17,784 nt of DNA from CAKSXP01 sp964539115 (GTDB lineage Bacteria; Bacillota; Clostridia; Oscillospirales; Oscillospiraceae): the NCBI GenBank assembly GCA_964539115.1, contig CAZIHY010000044.1:1-17784 (forward strand). The letters run 5' to 3'. Each line of letters opens with the position of its first letter. Within the stretch, counting starts at the first letter, position 1. The position numbers and the translations under genes were made by a program. Under the pieces are notes generated by a model. It was given only the letters and a program-made list of their open reading frames with translations. It was not told where the DNA came from and ran no database searches. Positions 1-7,430 of the stretch are shown here, piece after piece.

Positions 1-19
1 CGATGAATAAAAAACAGTT

Positions 20-60
20 AATGGCAGGGTATAACCGCGGTTATACCCTGCCATTTTTTA
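20..60. terminator. Perfect palindrome, probable bidirectional terminator
   Basis: Positions 20-55 form a perfect inverted repeat with 18-bp arms meeting at a central CCGCGG, followed on the plus strand by a run of six T (54-59). The minus strand has its own T-rich tract from the A-run at 8-14. It lies 38 bases past the stop of the minus-strand MBL gene, so it can end that transcript. It may also end a plus-strand gene that finishes before the window. A protein operator is a less likely reading because of the flanking T and A runs. Confidence 0.8.
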
Positions 61-92
61 AAGGTTATGATTGAAAAGCGGGGGACTTTTTG

Positions 93-824
93 TCAGGCTC
101 TGGGCTTTTCCGCGGTTATTACGCCGCAGTTGCCGCTCTTATAGCCCTCAAAATGCAGGCTGACGAGGCCTTCGGGCGTCTCAAGGTCGATGTCGATGTT
201 CTCGGGCTCCTTGCCGGAGAGCGCGTCGATGGCGCACTTGCGCAGGTATGCCAGCTCCTCGATGCCGAGAGGCCACGACTGGTGGCTCGGATAGATGGCG
301 TCGAAGCTGTCGCTTACCGACGCGAGCTTATCGAGGCTGGTCAGAAAATCCTCGGGGCTTGAATCGGGATTGTGCAGAAAAACCGGCTGCGTCATTACGG
401 TGTCGCCGGAAAAGAGTAGGCGGTTTTCAACGTCGAGCAGCGCGATCGAGCCGGGAGAGTGGCCCGGGACGTGGATGATCTTCAGGTGCCGGCCGCCGAG
501 ATCGATGACTTCTCCGTCACTCAGCGGGTGAACGTCGAGGTTTTCGTGGCCAGGCTGGCTCAAAAGCTCGCCGACCTCGCTTTCATGGATCCAGATGGGG
601 CTCCAGAGGTGGTCGCCGCCGGTGTGGTCGCCGTGGTAGTGGGTATGTACCATCGTAACGGGCAGATCGGTCAGCTCCCGCACCTTTTCGGGCAGCCAGC
701 TGCCGTCAAAGCCGGTATCCAGCAGCACGGCATATTTTTTGCCCGCGATCAGGTACAGGTTGACGCCGCCGTTTTCATCAAAAAGCCAGGTGTTCGGTGC
801 TATTTCATGTACAGTGACAGCCAT
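93..824 (-). CDS. Metallo-beta-lactamase-fold hydrolase
   Basis: A 243-residue soluble enzyme of the MBL-fold (glyoxalase II-like) superfamily, expected to hydrolyse a small substrate using a di-metal centre in the cytoplasm. The metal ligands are all visible: the T-H-x-H-x-D-H motif at residues 61-67 (H62, H64, D66, H67), H122 in VPGHSPGS, D141 in FSGDTV and H181 in YPSHQ. No signal peptide or membrane segment is present. The ATG at 822-824 is preceded by AAGGAGAG, which overlaps the stop codon of the deacetylase upstream. The two genes are only 13 bases apart and therefore probably translationally coupled. The neighbours (deacetylase, amidohydrolase) suggest a hydrolytic catabolic route, but the substrate cannot be read from sequence. 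Family is certain; function within the family is open. Confidence 0.93.
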   Translation of the reverse strand: MAVTVHEIAPNTWLFDENGGVNLYLIAGKKYAVLLDTGFDGSWLPEKVRELTDLPVTMVHTHYHGDHTGGDHLWSPIWIHESEVGELLSQPGHENLDVHPLSDGEVIDLGGRHLKIIHVPGHSPGSIALLDVENRLLFSGDTVMTQPVFLHNPDSSPEDFLTSLDKLASVSDSFDAIYPSHQSWPLGIEELAYLRKCAIDALSGKEPENIDIDLETPEGLVSLHFEGYKSGNCGVITAEKPRA

Positions 825-837
825 ATTGCATCTCTCC

Positions 838-1884
838 TTATCGAGTGTACGCGTCGGCCTTTACGGGATCCACGTATTCCTCCAGCTCACGGAAGGTGAT
901 GCATCGGCCGCCTTCCTCGTATATCGTCCTTACCATTTCGGCGAAGGGTATCTTCGTCATTATGGGGTCGTCGATGCCGTGAAAAACGAGGATCATCGCC
1001 TTGCCGGTGCAGCGGGCCAGCTCTGCCCGCAGTTCCTCAACGCTGTTCGGGTCGGAGTGCGGCACGCACAGCGGCGTATCGACATAGGGGTCATAGAGTG
1101 CGTCGCCCAGACGTTGGGGGGAAATTCCGTAAAGGTCGCCTCTGCCCCAATAATATCCTGTTTCGCGCATGAGGTCAAGTATCTCGGGCGTATAGCCGCC
1201 CCCCGGAGCGCCGAAAACGGTGGGCCGGGGGATGCCGTACTGCGCGCAGCGTTCCTCAATGCCGCGTATCTCCGCGAGCTTGCCGTCCCTGTCGAGCATG
1301 CGGAACTCGTTTAGGTGGTTCAGCGAGTGATTAAGTACCTCGTGGCCGCGGTCGGAAAGCTCCTTTATCTGCTCCCAGGTCATATAGAGGCTCTTGTCCC
1401 AGAAGCCGTTGCCGCCGAAAAAGCCGCCGGAGCACTCTGCGACAAAAAGGTTCGCTTTTCCGCCGTATTTCTCAAGCTCGGGGCAGGCGACAGTATAGTG
1501 GTCGAGGGTAGCGTCGTCGAAGGTCATGAGCACGCACTTATCGGGCAGGGGCTTTTTGACGGGATCGGCTGAGCGCAGCGCTCCCTCAAATTCAGCGAAG
1601 CCAAAGCCAAAGAGTTTTTTCATCAGTTCATCGGGGACCTGCTCGCCCTTCATGAGACATGCGAGGACGCGGGCGCGCTGTTCAACTTCGGGCCCAGGCA
1701 TCATGGGGCCTGCTTCACCCGGTTCGGGCGCCGGATCGCCCGGCATCGGCGGCGCGGGCCGCGGGGGAAAGGCCTCGGTCCACTCGTCCCGCATCGTGTC
1801 GAGGGAGACGTAGCGGTCAGGCTCGAGCAGACGTGTCAGGCGGTCATGCTTGTTTATGGCGCGAACAAGAGAATTAACGTCCAT
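838..1884 (-). CDS. Divergent polysaccharide-deacetylase (NodB-fold) protein, cytoplasmic
   Basis: A 348-residue protein of the carbohydrate esterase 4 / NodB fold, which removes acyl groups from amides using a metal ion. Motif 1 is TFDDATLD (residues 121-128, with D123 and D124), where most relatives read TFDDGP. Motif 2 is the H-x3-H of NHSLNH (H186, H190). FGAPGGGY (224-231) stands for motif 3, and FHGIDD (301-306) carries the late histidine. Residues about 41-65 form a Pro/Gly/Met-rich linker after a small N-terminal helical part. There is no signal peptide, so it should act inside the cell. I chose the ATG at 1882-1884 because AAGGAGG lies just upstream; an ATG at 1908 in the same frame would place this site inside the gene. 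The MBL gene follows 13 bases later. The substrate is unknown and need not be a polysaccharide. Confidence 0.85.
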   Translation of the reverse strand: MDVNSLVRAINKHDRLTRLLEPDRYVSLDTMRDEWTEAFPPRPAPPMPGDPAPEPGEAGPMMPGPEVEQRARVLACLMKGEQVPDELMKKLFGFGFAEFEGALRSADPVKKPLPDKCVLMTFDDATLDHYTVACPELEKYGGKANLFVAECSGGFFGGNGFWDKSLYMTWEQIKELSDRGHEVLNHSLNHLNEFRMLDRDGKLAEIRGIEERCAQYGIPRPTVFGAPGGGYTPEILDLMRETGYYWGRGDLYGISPQRLGDALYDPYVDTPLCVPHSDPNSVEELRAELARCTGKAMILVFHGIDDPIMTKIPFAEMVRTIYEEGGRCITFRELEEYVDPVKADAYTR

Positions 1885-1937
1885 TGGGATCCTCCTTATT
1901 ATTTTCATTGTTTGGGTTGGGTGCTGTTAGTTAATTG

Positions 1938-2003
1938 GGTTCTGCTACGCAGAGGCCTGCTTTTCTTGCACAAGCAAGAAAAGCCGCCCTGTGGAACAGA
2001 ACC
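1938..2003. repeat. Nested palindromic intergenic element (REP/MITE-like or RNA structure)
   Basis: Outer arms of 18-19 nt (1938-1956 and 1986-2003) begin GGTTCTG and end CAGAACC, with a few mismatches. They enclose a perfect 11-bp hairpin, GCTTTTCTTGC (1959-1969) and GCAAGAAAAGC (1974-1984), with the four-base loop ACAA. The left outer arm also contains a small CTGC-TAC-GCAG hairpin. No T-run follows on either strand, so it does not look like an intrinsic terminator. It sits between the amidohydrolase and deacetylase genes. The layout resembles a small repeat element, but a second copy is not visible in this window. Confidence 0.6.
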
Positions 2004-2060
2004 GGCGTGATTTAGCGCCAGACTTATCATAGAAGAACAAGGTAAAAATTATTTTATTAT

Positions 2061-3215
2061 TTATTTGAGTCTTACGCCCATATGCATGACAAAATCGGGT
2101 TTTTTCAGATTGTCAAAGCGGTCGTCAAGCTCGCCCTTCACAGCTACGAGGTTAGCAAGCTTCCCTTTCTCCACGGTGCCCTCCTCGCTTTCGATGCGCA
2201 GGGCCTTTGCGCTGCCCAGCGTGGCGTAACGTATGACGTCCCGCTCCGGGATACCGGCCTGCTTCATCTGGCGCATCTCCGCCGCGGGGATGCAGGCGTC
2301 GCGTTCGACATTTGGACTGAAGATAAAGTCAGTGCCGACGCAGATGTTTCCGCCTGCGTTGTGGATACGGACAAGGTTTTCGAGGATGCCGCGCCGTCTC
2401 TCGGCTTCCCGGCGAACCATTTCCTGCGGATCGAACCTGGGCGCATCCTTGATCTCCGCGCCCTCGGGCAGTGGCCGTACAGCCTCGGGATCGCCGATCG
2501 TTGTGTGGAAGATGATGCCGCGGTCAACGCAGGCGCGCAGGAGGCTCTCGCTGATGGGGTCGTCGGGAGTGTGCGCCGCCTCGTCGATGCCGCAGTGGAA
2601 GAGCCACTCCAGCGTCTCGCTCTTACCGAGATGAGCCGCGACCCACATTCCGTGGCTGTGCGCGCGGTCACAGATCGCCCTGACCATCTCGGGGCTGAGG
2701 CAGGGACGGCCCTCCAGAATGCCTATCTTGATGCCCCGGCTGCCGTTTTTGAACTGGCTGGTTACGGCGTCGGCGGCCTGCTCCGGCGTTTCGATTATGA
2801 TGCCGACCCTGGCGGAGGGGTCGGGGCCGCAGCCGTAGCCGCCCTCCACATCTATGTATTTTGCTGCGGGGATAACGCGAGTATATTCAGGGGATTTCTT
2901 TGTGTCCAGCCACTCGATGAAGCTCCCGGCGGAGAGGGGACAAAGCATGCCCAGCTCCTTGACGGCGGAGACACCGTTTTTTGCCCAGGCGCGCAGGGCG
3001 GTATCGTCATACCTGTCGGGCGCGACGGCAACGTGGACGTGGGAGTCGATGAAGCCCGGGAAGAGGGTATAACCCTCGAGGTCGAGTACCCCGGCTCCGG
3101 CACTGTCGAGGCCGGCGCCGACGCCGGCGATCTTCTCGCCGTCGACTAGAATATCAAGTCTCTCCTTATCATGCAGGGCGTCATAGACAACGGCGTTTTT
3201 GATGAGCGTTTTCAT
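2061..3215 (-). CDS. Amidohydrolase-family metal-dependent hydrolase
   Basis: A 384-residue member of the amidohydrolase superfamily (imidazolonepropionase/prolidase-like group), hydrolysing C-N or related bonds in a cyclic or amide substrate. It shows the family layout: an N-terminal beta-sandwich strand region, then FPGFIDSHVHV with metal ligands H59 and H61, a likely carboxylated lysine K163 in RGIKIG, metal ligands H195 (AAHLGKSE) and H215 (DEAAHTPD), and D296 in VGTDF. The C-terminal GTVEKGKLANLVAVKG stretch completes the sandwich. No signal peptide is present. The start at 3213-3215 has GGAGGTAA upstream, and a promoter lies at 3251-3280. It may be co-transcribed with the deacetylase and MBL genes downstream, though 176 bases and a palindromic element separate them. 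The exact substrate cannot be assigned. Confidence 0.92.
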   Translation of the reverse strand: MKTLIKNAVVYDALHDKERLDILVDGEKIAGVGAGLDSAGAGVLDLEGYTLFPGFIDSHVHVAVAPDRYDDTALRAWAKNGVSAVKELGMLCPLSAGSFIEWLDTKKSPEYTRVIPAAKYIDVEGGYGCGPDPSARVGIIIETPEQAADAVTSQFKNGSRGIKIGILEGRPCLSPEMVRAICDRAHSHGMWVAAHLGKSETLEWLFHCGIDEAAHTPDDPISESLLRACVDRGIIFHTTIGDPEAVRPLPEGAEIKDAPRFDPQEMVRREAERRRGILENLVRIHNAGGNICVGTDFIFSPNVERDACIPAAEMRQMKQAGIPERDVIRYATLGSAKALRIESEEGTVEKGKLANLVAVKGELDDRFDNLKKPDFVMHMGVRLK

Positions 3216-3250
3216 TGCTGTTACCTCCGTTAATTACCTTCTATGAACTT

Positions 3251-3280
3251 ACTATATTATCTGCCGTGCCCGCCTGTCAA
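3251..3280 (-). promoter_or_regulatory. Promoter of the amidohydrolase gene
   Basis: On the minus strand TTGACA (3275-3280, perfect -35) is separated by 18 bases from TATAGT (3251-3256). Transcription would begin near 3244, leaving a leader of about 29 bases that contains the ribosome binding site. No other good sigma-A promoter is visible before the two downstream genes. Confidence 0.75.
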
Positions 3281-3330
3281 GGGAAAAGGAGGATGTTGCG
3301 TTTTTCGGCTCAAAATTTGGAAAACGGAAC

Positions 3331-3360
3331 AAAAAATGTCCCCTCCGCGCGGGAAGGGAC
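3331..3360 (-). terminator. Intrinsic terminator of the minus-strand MFS gene
   Basis: The minus strand reads a GTCCC...GGGAC stem around a GC-rich core (3338-3360), followed directly by six T (3331-3336). It begins 17 bases past the stop codon of the MFS gene at 3378, and it insulates that gene from the amidohydrolase promoter. Confidence 0.7.
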
Positions 3361-3377
3361 GAGAACAGGCGCGCATG

Positions 3378-4604
3378 TCAACGCTTTGACATAAGCTCTG
3401 CGAGTTTCTTTTTCCGGAAAAAGTATATCAGCAAAAAGAGCGAAACAGCGGAGGTCAGGCAGCAGCCGGCGAACATCGCCTCGAAGCCCAACGCGTCGAT
3501 GACCAGACCCCAGAGCACTGCGCCGGCGCCGTTTGCGATGTCGTTGGACATCTGGTAAGTGCCGCTGGCGGCGCCGCGGCGGTTCGGCGGAGACAGCTTG
3601 ACTGCCGCCGCCTGCATGATAGGGTTTGTCGTGCCGTTGCCGAGGCCGCTCATAAAGCCCGCGATATATATCCAGGCGGCGGATCTGGCAAACGCCATAA
3701 CGGCGAACCCCGCGATGTTTATCAGAATAGCGGGAACGCCCACTGCAAGCTCGCCGTATTTATCGGTCAGGCGCCCGGAGAAAAGGCGGGTCACAAGCAT
3801 CGCCGCGGCCGCAAAGACGAAAAACATCGCGGCGTTCCCGACGCCGCGGTAATCCGCGTAAAGCACGATGAAGGAGTTGACAGCTGCCCAGGAGGTGCAG
3901 TTGAACAGCTGCACGGCGGTAGCGGGGAGCGCGCGCTTCTCAACGACGCGGGACAGGCCCCGGTATTCGGACAGGTCCTTTGCATTTCCGTCCGTTTTCT
4001 GCCGCTCTGCTTTCTCCCGGTAAAACGGGAGCTTTTCATAACTCAGGAAGAAAGAGAGGATCATTGCGGCGAGAACGAAGCCCGCCGCGCCCCAGATAAC
4101 AGGCATATAGTTCTTCCCGTCTGTCATAAGCGACAGCGCGGCGGCGGCTCCGGCGGCGGCTGACAGCGAATAGCCTATCCCAAGATAGCCGACTCCCTCG
4201 CTCATGCGTTCCTCCGGCACCACGTCCGCACCCGCGGCATAGTCGGCAGTGGTCGCGGCGGAATATCCAAAGCCCTGAAGCCCGCGGAAGATGATGAGCA
4301 GGCCCGCGAGAGGGAAAATGCCGAAGCAGAATATCGAGACTGCGAAGATGGCGCAGCCGGATATCAGCACTATTCGCCGTCCTATCCTGTCGGACAGGCT
4401 GCCCGCCGCAAGGCGTGCCAGGACGCCCATGACAGCGAAAGCGGCGTTGAGCCAGCCGCTGAAGCTGGCGGAGCCGAACAGCGAATAGATATACCTTGCC
4501 ATCGTGCTGTTTATCATGCTCATGGCAAGTCCGACGAACAGGCAGATGACGCAGGCTATTATAAAATGGCGGTTCCAGATCTTTTCTTTGGCGGGTCCGT
4601 GCAA
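3378..4604 (-). CDS. MFS transporter (paralogue 1 of 3), TTG start
   Basis: A 12-helix major facilitator superfamily permease of about 408 residues that moves a small solute, probably with protons, across the membrane. The loop 2-3 signature is SDRIGRR (from D72), and the matching half-motif VTRLFSGRLTDKYG stands in the second half. Hydrophobic segments run the whole length and the C-terminus ends in a basic FFRKKKLAELMSKR tail. The frame is open to a TTG at 4670 with no ribosome binding site. I prefer the TTG at 4602-4604, which has GGAG at 4614-4617 and starts MHGPAKEKIW, matching the N-termini of the two plus-strand paralogues in length. It is the most diverged of the three and is transcribed divergently from them. 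The substrate is unknown. Confidence 0.88.
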   Translation of the reverse strand: MHGPAKEKIWNRHFIIACVICLFVGLAMSMINSTMARYIYSLFGSASFSGWLNAAFAVMGVLARLAAGSLSDRIGRRIVLISGCAIFAVSIFCFGIFPLAGLLIIFRGLQGFGYSAATTADYAAGADVVPEERMSEGVGYLGIGYSLSAAAGAAAALSLMTDGKNYMPVIWGAAGFVLAAMILSFFLSYEKLPFYREKAERQKTDGNAKDLSEYRGLSRVVEKRALPATAVQLFNCTSWAAVNSFIVLYADYRGVGNAAMFFVFAAAAMLVTRLFSGRLTDKYGELAVGVPAILINIAGFAVMAFARSAAWIYIAGFMSGLGNGTTNPIMQAAAVKLSPPNRRGAASGTYQMSNDIANGAGAVLWGLVIDALGFEAMFAGCCLTSAVSLFLLIYFFRKKKLAELMSKR

Positions 4605-4628
4605 TAAAATCAACTCCAAATCTGTCGA

Positions 4629-4643
4629 TTGCTGTATGTGCAA
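4629..4643. promoter_or_regulatory. Small inverted repeat at the MFS transcription start, possible operator
   Basis: TTGC (4629-4632) and GCAA (4640-4643) flank seven bases, and CAACAGTTG follows at 4641-4649. The site covers the expected start of the minus-strand MFS transcript, a position suited to repression. Its TGTGCA core is also found in the palindrome at 9349-9366. The arms are short, so chance is a real alternative. Confidence 0.3.
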
Positions 4644-4647
4644 CAGT

Positions 4648-4676
4648 TGTATATAAAAGGGAGATCGCAATTTGAA
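4648..4676 (-). promoter_or_regulatory. Promoter of the minus-strand MFS gene
   Basis: On the minus strand TTCAAA (4671-4676) is separated by 17 bases from TATACA (4648-4653). Each box matches four of six consensus bases. The start would be near 4641, with a leader of about 37 bases before the TTG codon. Confidence 0.5.
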
Positions 4677-4684
4677 TTTTGTAT

Positions 4685-4713
4685 TTTACATTTAGCCGCA
4701 GATGATTTATAAT
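4685..4713 (+). promoter_or_regulatory. Promoter of the tandem MFS genes
   Basis: TTTACA (4685-4690) and a perfect TATAAT (4708-4713) are 17 bases apart. Its -35 box lies only eight bases from that of the divergent MFS promoter, so the two are back to back and could share one regulator. Confidence 0.75.
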
Positions 4714-4751
4714 CAAAAAAGTAGCTTGTAATACATGTTAGGAGGAAACGC

Positions 4752-5975
4752 ATGACACAAAACAAGGAAAGGCTGTGGAGCGGCTATTTCATACTCTTTA
4801 TGGCCCTCAGCTTTATAGTAAGTACGGTCGTTTTTCTGCTGGACAATGTCCTGTCGATCTACGCAAACGATGTCTGGAGCTCCAAAAGCGGCGGGGGCCT
4901 GCTCACAACGACCTTCACCTTCGGAGCGATAATCGCGACGTCCGCCTGCGGCATCGTTATCGACCGGACGGGACGCAAGCGCGCGCTTGTTTTTGGCTAT
5001 GCGATGTATACCGTTGGCATGGTCGCGATGTGCCTTACGACCATGCCGGGACTGGTTTATGCGGCCCGTGCGCTCCAGGGCGTCGGCAAGGGCGTTGTCG
5101 GCGTGTCGATCGCCTCTGCAGTCGCAGACATACTGCCCAAGTCCAGGATGGGCGAGGGCATGGGGTATTACGGCCTGGGTTCAACGCTTGCGCAGGCCGT
5201 CGGTCCGTCTCTCGGCCTCGCGCTCATAGACGGCGGCAACTATAAGCTCACCTTTACCGTCTGCGCGGTTTGCTTCGCTATCTGTCTTTTAGCGTCGTTT
5301 TTTATCAACTATGAGAAAAAATACGGATTTGCGCACGAGGAAAGAACCAGCGAAAGCGTGCCTGCGGACGCGAAATACCACGGCATTTGGAAGCTTTTTG
5401 AAAAGGCGGCGCTGCCTGCAACGCTCGTCATGTTCATGTACGGCGCGGGCTGCACGCCGATCCTCATCTATATAACCCTTTATGCGAAGGACGTTCTCGC
5501 TGTCGGCAACGCGGGCCTGTTCTTTATTATTGCCGCGGCCGCGATGCTTATAACCCGCTTCACGATCGGAAAACTGATCGACCGCCGCGGCGTGCTCGGC
5601 ATAGTCATCTTCGGCAACGTGCTCGGCGTGATCTCGAACCTTATGCTGCTTGTGTTCAAGACGTCCGCCAGCTATTATGTCTGCGGCGCGGTATACGGCT
5701 TTGCCACCGCTATGATCTATCCCGCGCTTCAGGCGGCGGTCATCATCGACTCCCCGAACGACCGCCGCGGCGCGGCGAACTCCCTGATGCTGTTCGGGCT
5801 GGACTTCGGCATCCTCTGCGCTTCCGCTCTGTTCGGATTCGTCAACGAATATATCGGCTGGGTCGCGGTTTTCGGCGGCGGCGCCGTGTTCTATGTTGCC
5901 GGAGCCGTTCTGACCGTTCTGCTGATGTCCAACTCCGCCCGTGAAAAGCGCCGCGCGAAAATGGGAATTAATTGA
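4752..5975 (+). CDS. MFS transporter (paralogue 2 of 3)
   Basis: A 407-residue, 12-helix major facilitator superfamily permease. The loop 2-3 motif reads DRTGRKR from D71, and the repeat-half motif ITRFTIGKLIDRRG lies after helix 8. A conserved MGEGMGYYGLG segment, shared with the third paralogue, lies in the first half. A hydrophilic central loop (about residues 194-215) separates the two six-helix halves, and the tail is basic (REKRRAKMGIN). AGGAGG lies five bases before the ATG. The next MFS gene starts nine bases after its stop, so the two form one operon. Close similarity along their full length implies recent tandem duplication, or possibly two subunits or specificities of one uptake or efflux function. 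The substrate cannot be told. Confidence 0.92.
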   Translation: MTQNKERLWSGYFILFMALSFIVSTVVFLLDNVLSIYANDVWSSKSGGGLLTTTFTFGAIIATSACGIVIDRTGRKRALVFGYAMYTVGMVAMCLTTMPGLVYAARALQGVGKGVVGVSIASAVADILPKSRMGEGMGYYGLGSTLAQAVGPSLGLALIDGGNYKLTFTVCAVCFAICLLASFFINYEKKYGFAHEERTSESVPADAKYHGIWKLFEKAALPATLVMFMYGAGCTPILIYITLYAKDVLAVGNAGLFFIIAAAAMLITRFTIGKLIDRRGVLGIVIFGNVLGVISNLMLLVFKTSASYYVCGAVYGFATAMIYPALQAAVIIDSPNDRRGAANSLMLFGLDFGILCASALFGFVNEYIGWVAVFGGGAVFYVAGAVLTVLLMSNSAREKRRAKMGIN

Positions 5976-5984
5976 GGTGACAAA

Positions 5985-7226
5985 ATGAATGAAATCAATA
6001 AAAGGCCGAAACTCTGGACCAAATACTTCATTCTGATATGCTGCATGGGCCTGTTCACCAGCCTCGTTATGAGACTGCTGGACAATACACTTGCCATTTA
6101 TGCAAACGACGTCTGGGGCTCAAAGAGCGCAGGCGGCCTGATGACTACGACTTTTACCTTTGGGTCTATTATATCCAGCGCGCTCTGCGGCAGCGTTATC
6201 GACCGCACCGGCCGCCGAAAGGCGCTGATAGCCGGCGCGGTGCTCTTTGTCATTGTCACCATCGGACTGCTGTTCACGACTGTCGAATGGATCGTCTTGG
6301 TCATCCGCGCGCTTCAGGGCCTGGGCAAGGCTGTCTGCGTGGTGGCGGCCTCCTCCATGGCGGCGGATATAATCCCCAAGGAGCGCATGGGCGAGGGCAT
6401 GGGCTATTACGGCCTTGGAAACACGCTCGCAAACGCATTCGGACCTGCGCTGGGCATTGCGATGATCTCGACCGGAAGCTATGACCTCATGTTCGGCAGC
6501 TGCGCCGCTCTCTATGTCGTCGTTATAATCATGGTCCTCTTTGTTGACTACGAGAAGAAAGGCGTTTACGCGGATAACGCCGCGGCGCCCGCCGTCCAAC
6601 CTGAAAAGCCCGCAAAGAAATACCGCGGCCTGTGGACGTTCTTTGAAAAGAGCGCCCTTCCCGTATCGATCGTGACCTTTTTCGGCTCCGCCGGAACGGT
6701 GTGCATCCTCGTTTTCCTGACGCTCTATGCAACTGACGGACTTGGTATAGAAAATCCCGGACTGTTTTTCACATTCTCTGCTGTTACCATGCTCGTCACA
6801 AGGCTTGTGATCGGAAAGATCGTCGACCGCCATGGCGTTGTCATATCCGTTGTACCGGGCTTTGCACTGTCTATCATCCAGTACCTGCTGCTGGCTTTTG
6901 TCGCGCCGCACAGCTATGCTGTGTTCCTCGCCTGCGGTGCGATCTACGGAGTTTCCATGAGTATGTTTTATCCCGCGCTTCAGGCGGCCGTCGTCGTGGA
7001 CGCGCCGGCCGAGCGAAAGGGCGTTGCGAACTCAACGCTGTTTTTTGGCCAGGATCTCGGCATCCTCTGTGCTTCCGCGGTCCTCGGCTGGATCCTTGAG
7101 GGGACGGGATATATCCCGATGTTTATGAGTGGGATCGTTCTTTTTGTGGTCTCCATTGTGCTCTGCCTTGTTCTTATGAACAACAAGGCCCGCGCACGCC
7201 GCAGAAAAAAATACGGCGTTGACTGA
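5985..7226 (+). CDS. MFS transporter (paralogue 3 of 3)
   Basis: A 413-residue, 12-helix major facilitator superfamily permease, co-directional with and nine bases after the preceding MFS gene. It carries DRTGRRK from D73, the MGEGMGYYGLG segment and VTRLVIGKIVDRHG in the second half. The N-terminal SIYANDVW/AIYANDVW and TTTFTFG stretches are nearly the same in both plus-strand copies. GAGGTGA precedes the ATG by five bases. The tail ends in a run of arginine and lysine (KARARRRKKYGVD). A strong terminator directly follows, closing the operon. Transport of a related solute to that of its twin is likely; the identity is unknown. Confidence 0.92.
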   Translation: MNEINKRPKLWTKYFILICCMGLFTSLVMRLLDNTLAIYANDVWGSKSAGGLMTTTFTFGSIISSALCGSVIDRTGRRKALIAGAVLFVIVTIGLLFTTVEWIVLVIRALQGLGKAVCVVAASSMAADIIPKERMGEGMGYYGLGNTLANAFGPALGIAMISTGSYDLMFGSCAALYVVVIIMVLFVDYEKKGVYADNAAAPAVQPEKPAKKYRGLWTFFEKSALPVSIVTFFGSAGTVCILVFLTLYATDGLGIENPGLFFTFSAVTMLVTRLVIGKIVDRHGVVISVVPGFALSIIQYLLLAFVAPHSYAVFLACGAIYGVSMSMFYPALQAAVVVDAPAERKGVANSTLFFGQDLGILCASAVLGWILEGTGYIPMFMSGIVLFVVSIVLCLVLMNNKARARRRKKYGVD

Positions 7227-7233
7227 AAAAATG

Positions 7234-7272
7234 AACAGCCTCCGGATGCTGCTGCTTCCGGAGGCTGTTTTT
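7234..7272 (+). terminator. Intrinsic terminator, probably bidirectional
   Basis: A perfect 12-bp stem, ACAGCCTCCGGA (7235-7246) with its complement (7257-7268), has a 10-base loop and ends in T at 7268-7272. The minus strand has a T-run opposite 7225-7230, so it may also stop transcripts coming from the beta-helix gene. Two weaker hairpins (7294-7324 and 7403-7419) lie between it and that gene. Confidence 0.88.
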
Positions 7273-7430
7273 CATGTTTGCGGTGATAAATAGGCGGGCG
7301 CCGTTGCAATGCACGTACGCCCGCAAGGGAGAAGGAGAAACGGCCTTTAGAAATTTTTCACCGGGTTTGCGGTATAAAACTTTTGTCAGGCCGGTAAATT
7401 AACGGTTTTATCCAAACCGGGTTCGGGCCG

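Noticed and set aside
1959..1984. Perfect 11-bp hairpin as an intrinsic terminator
   Set aside because: Neither strand has a T-run after the stem, unlike the clear terminators at 7234, 16370 and 3331.
2082..3149. Plus-strand open frame of 355 codons across the amidohydrolase
   Set aside because: The minus strand encodes all amidohydrolase motifs with a promoter and ribosome binding site; this frame has none.
7340..7385. TATAAA near 7372 as a plus-strand promoter
   Set aside because: The matching -35 region is poor and no plus-strand gene follows; the region lies at the end of the minus-strand beta-helix gene.
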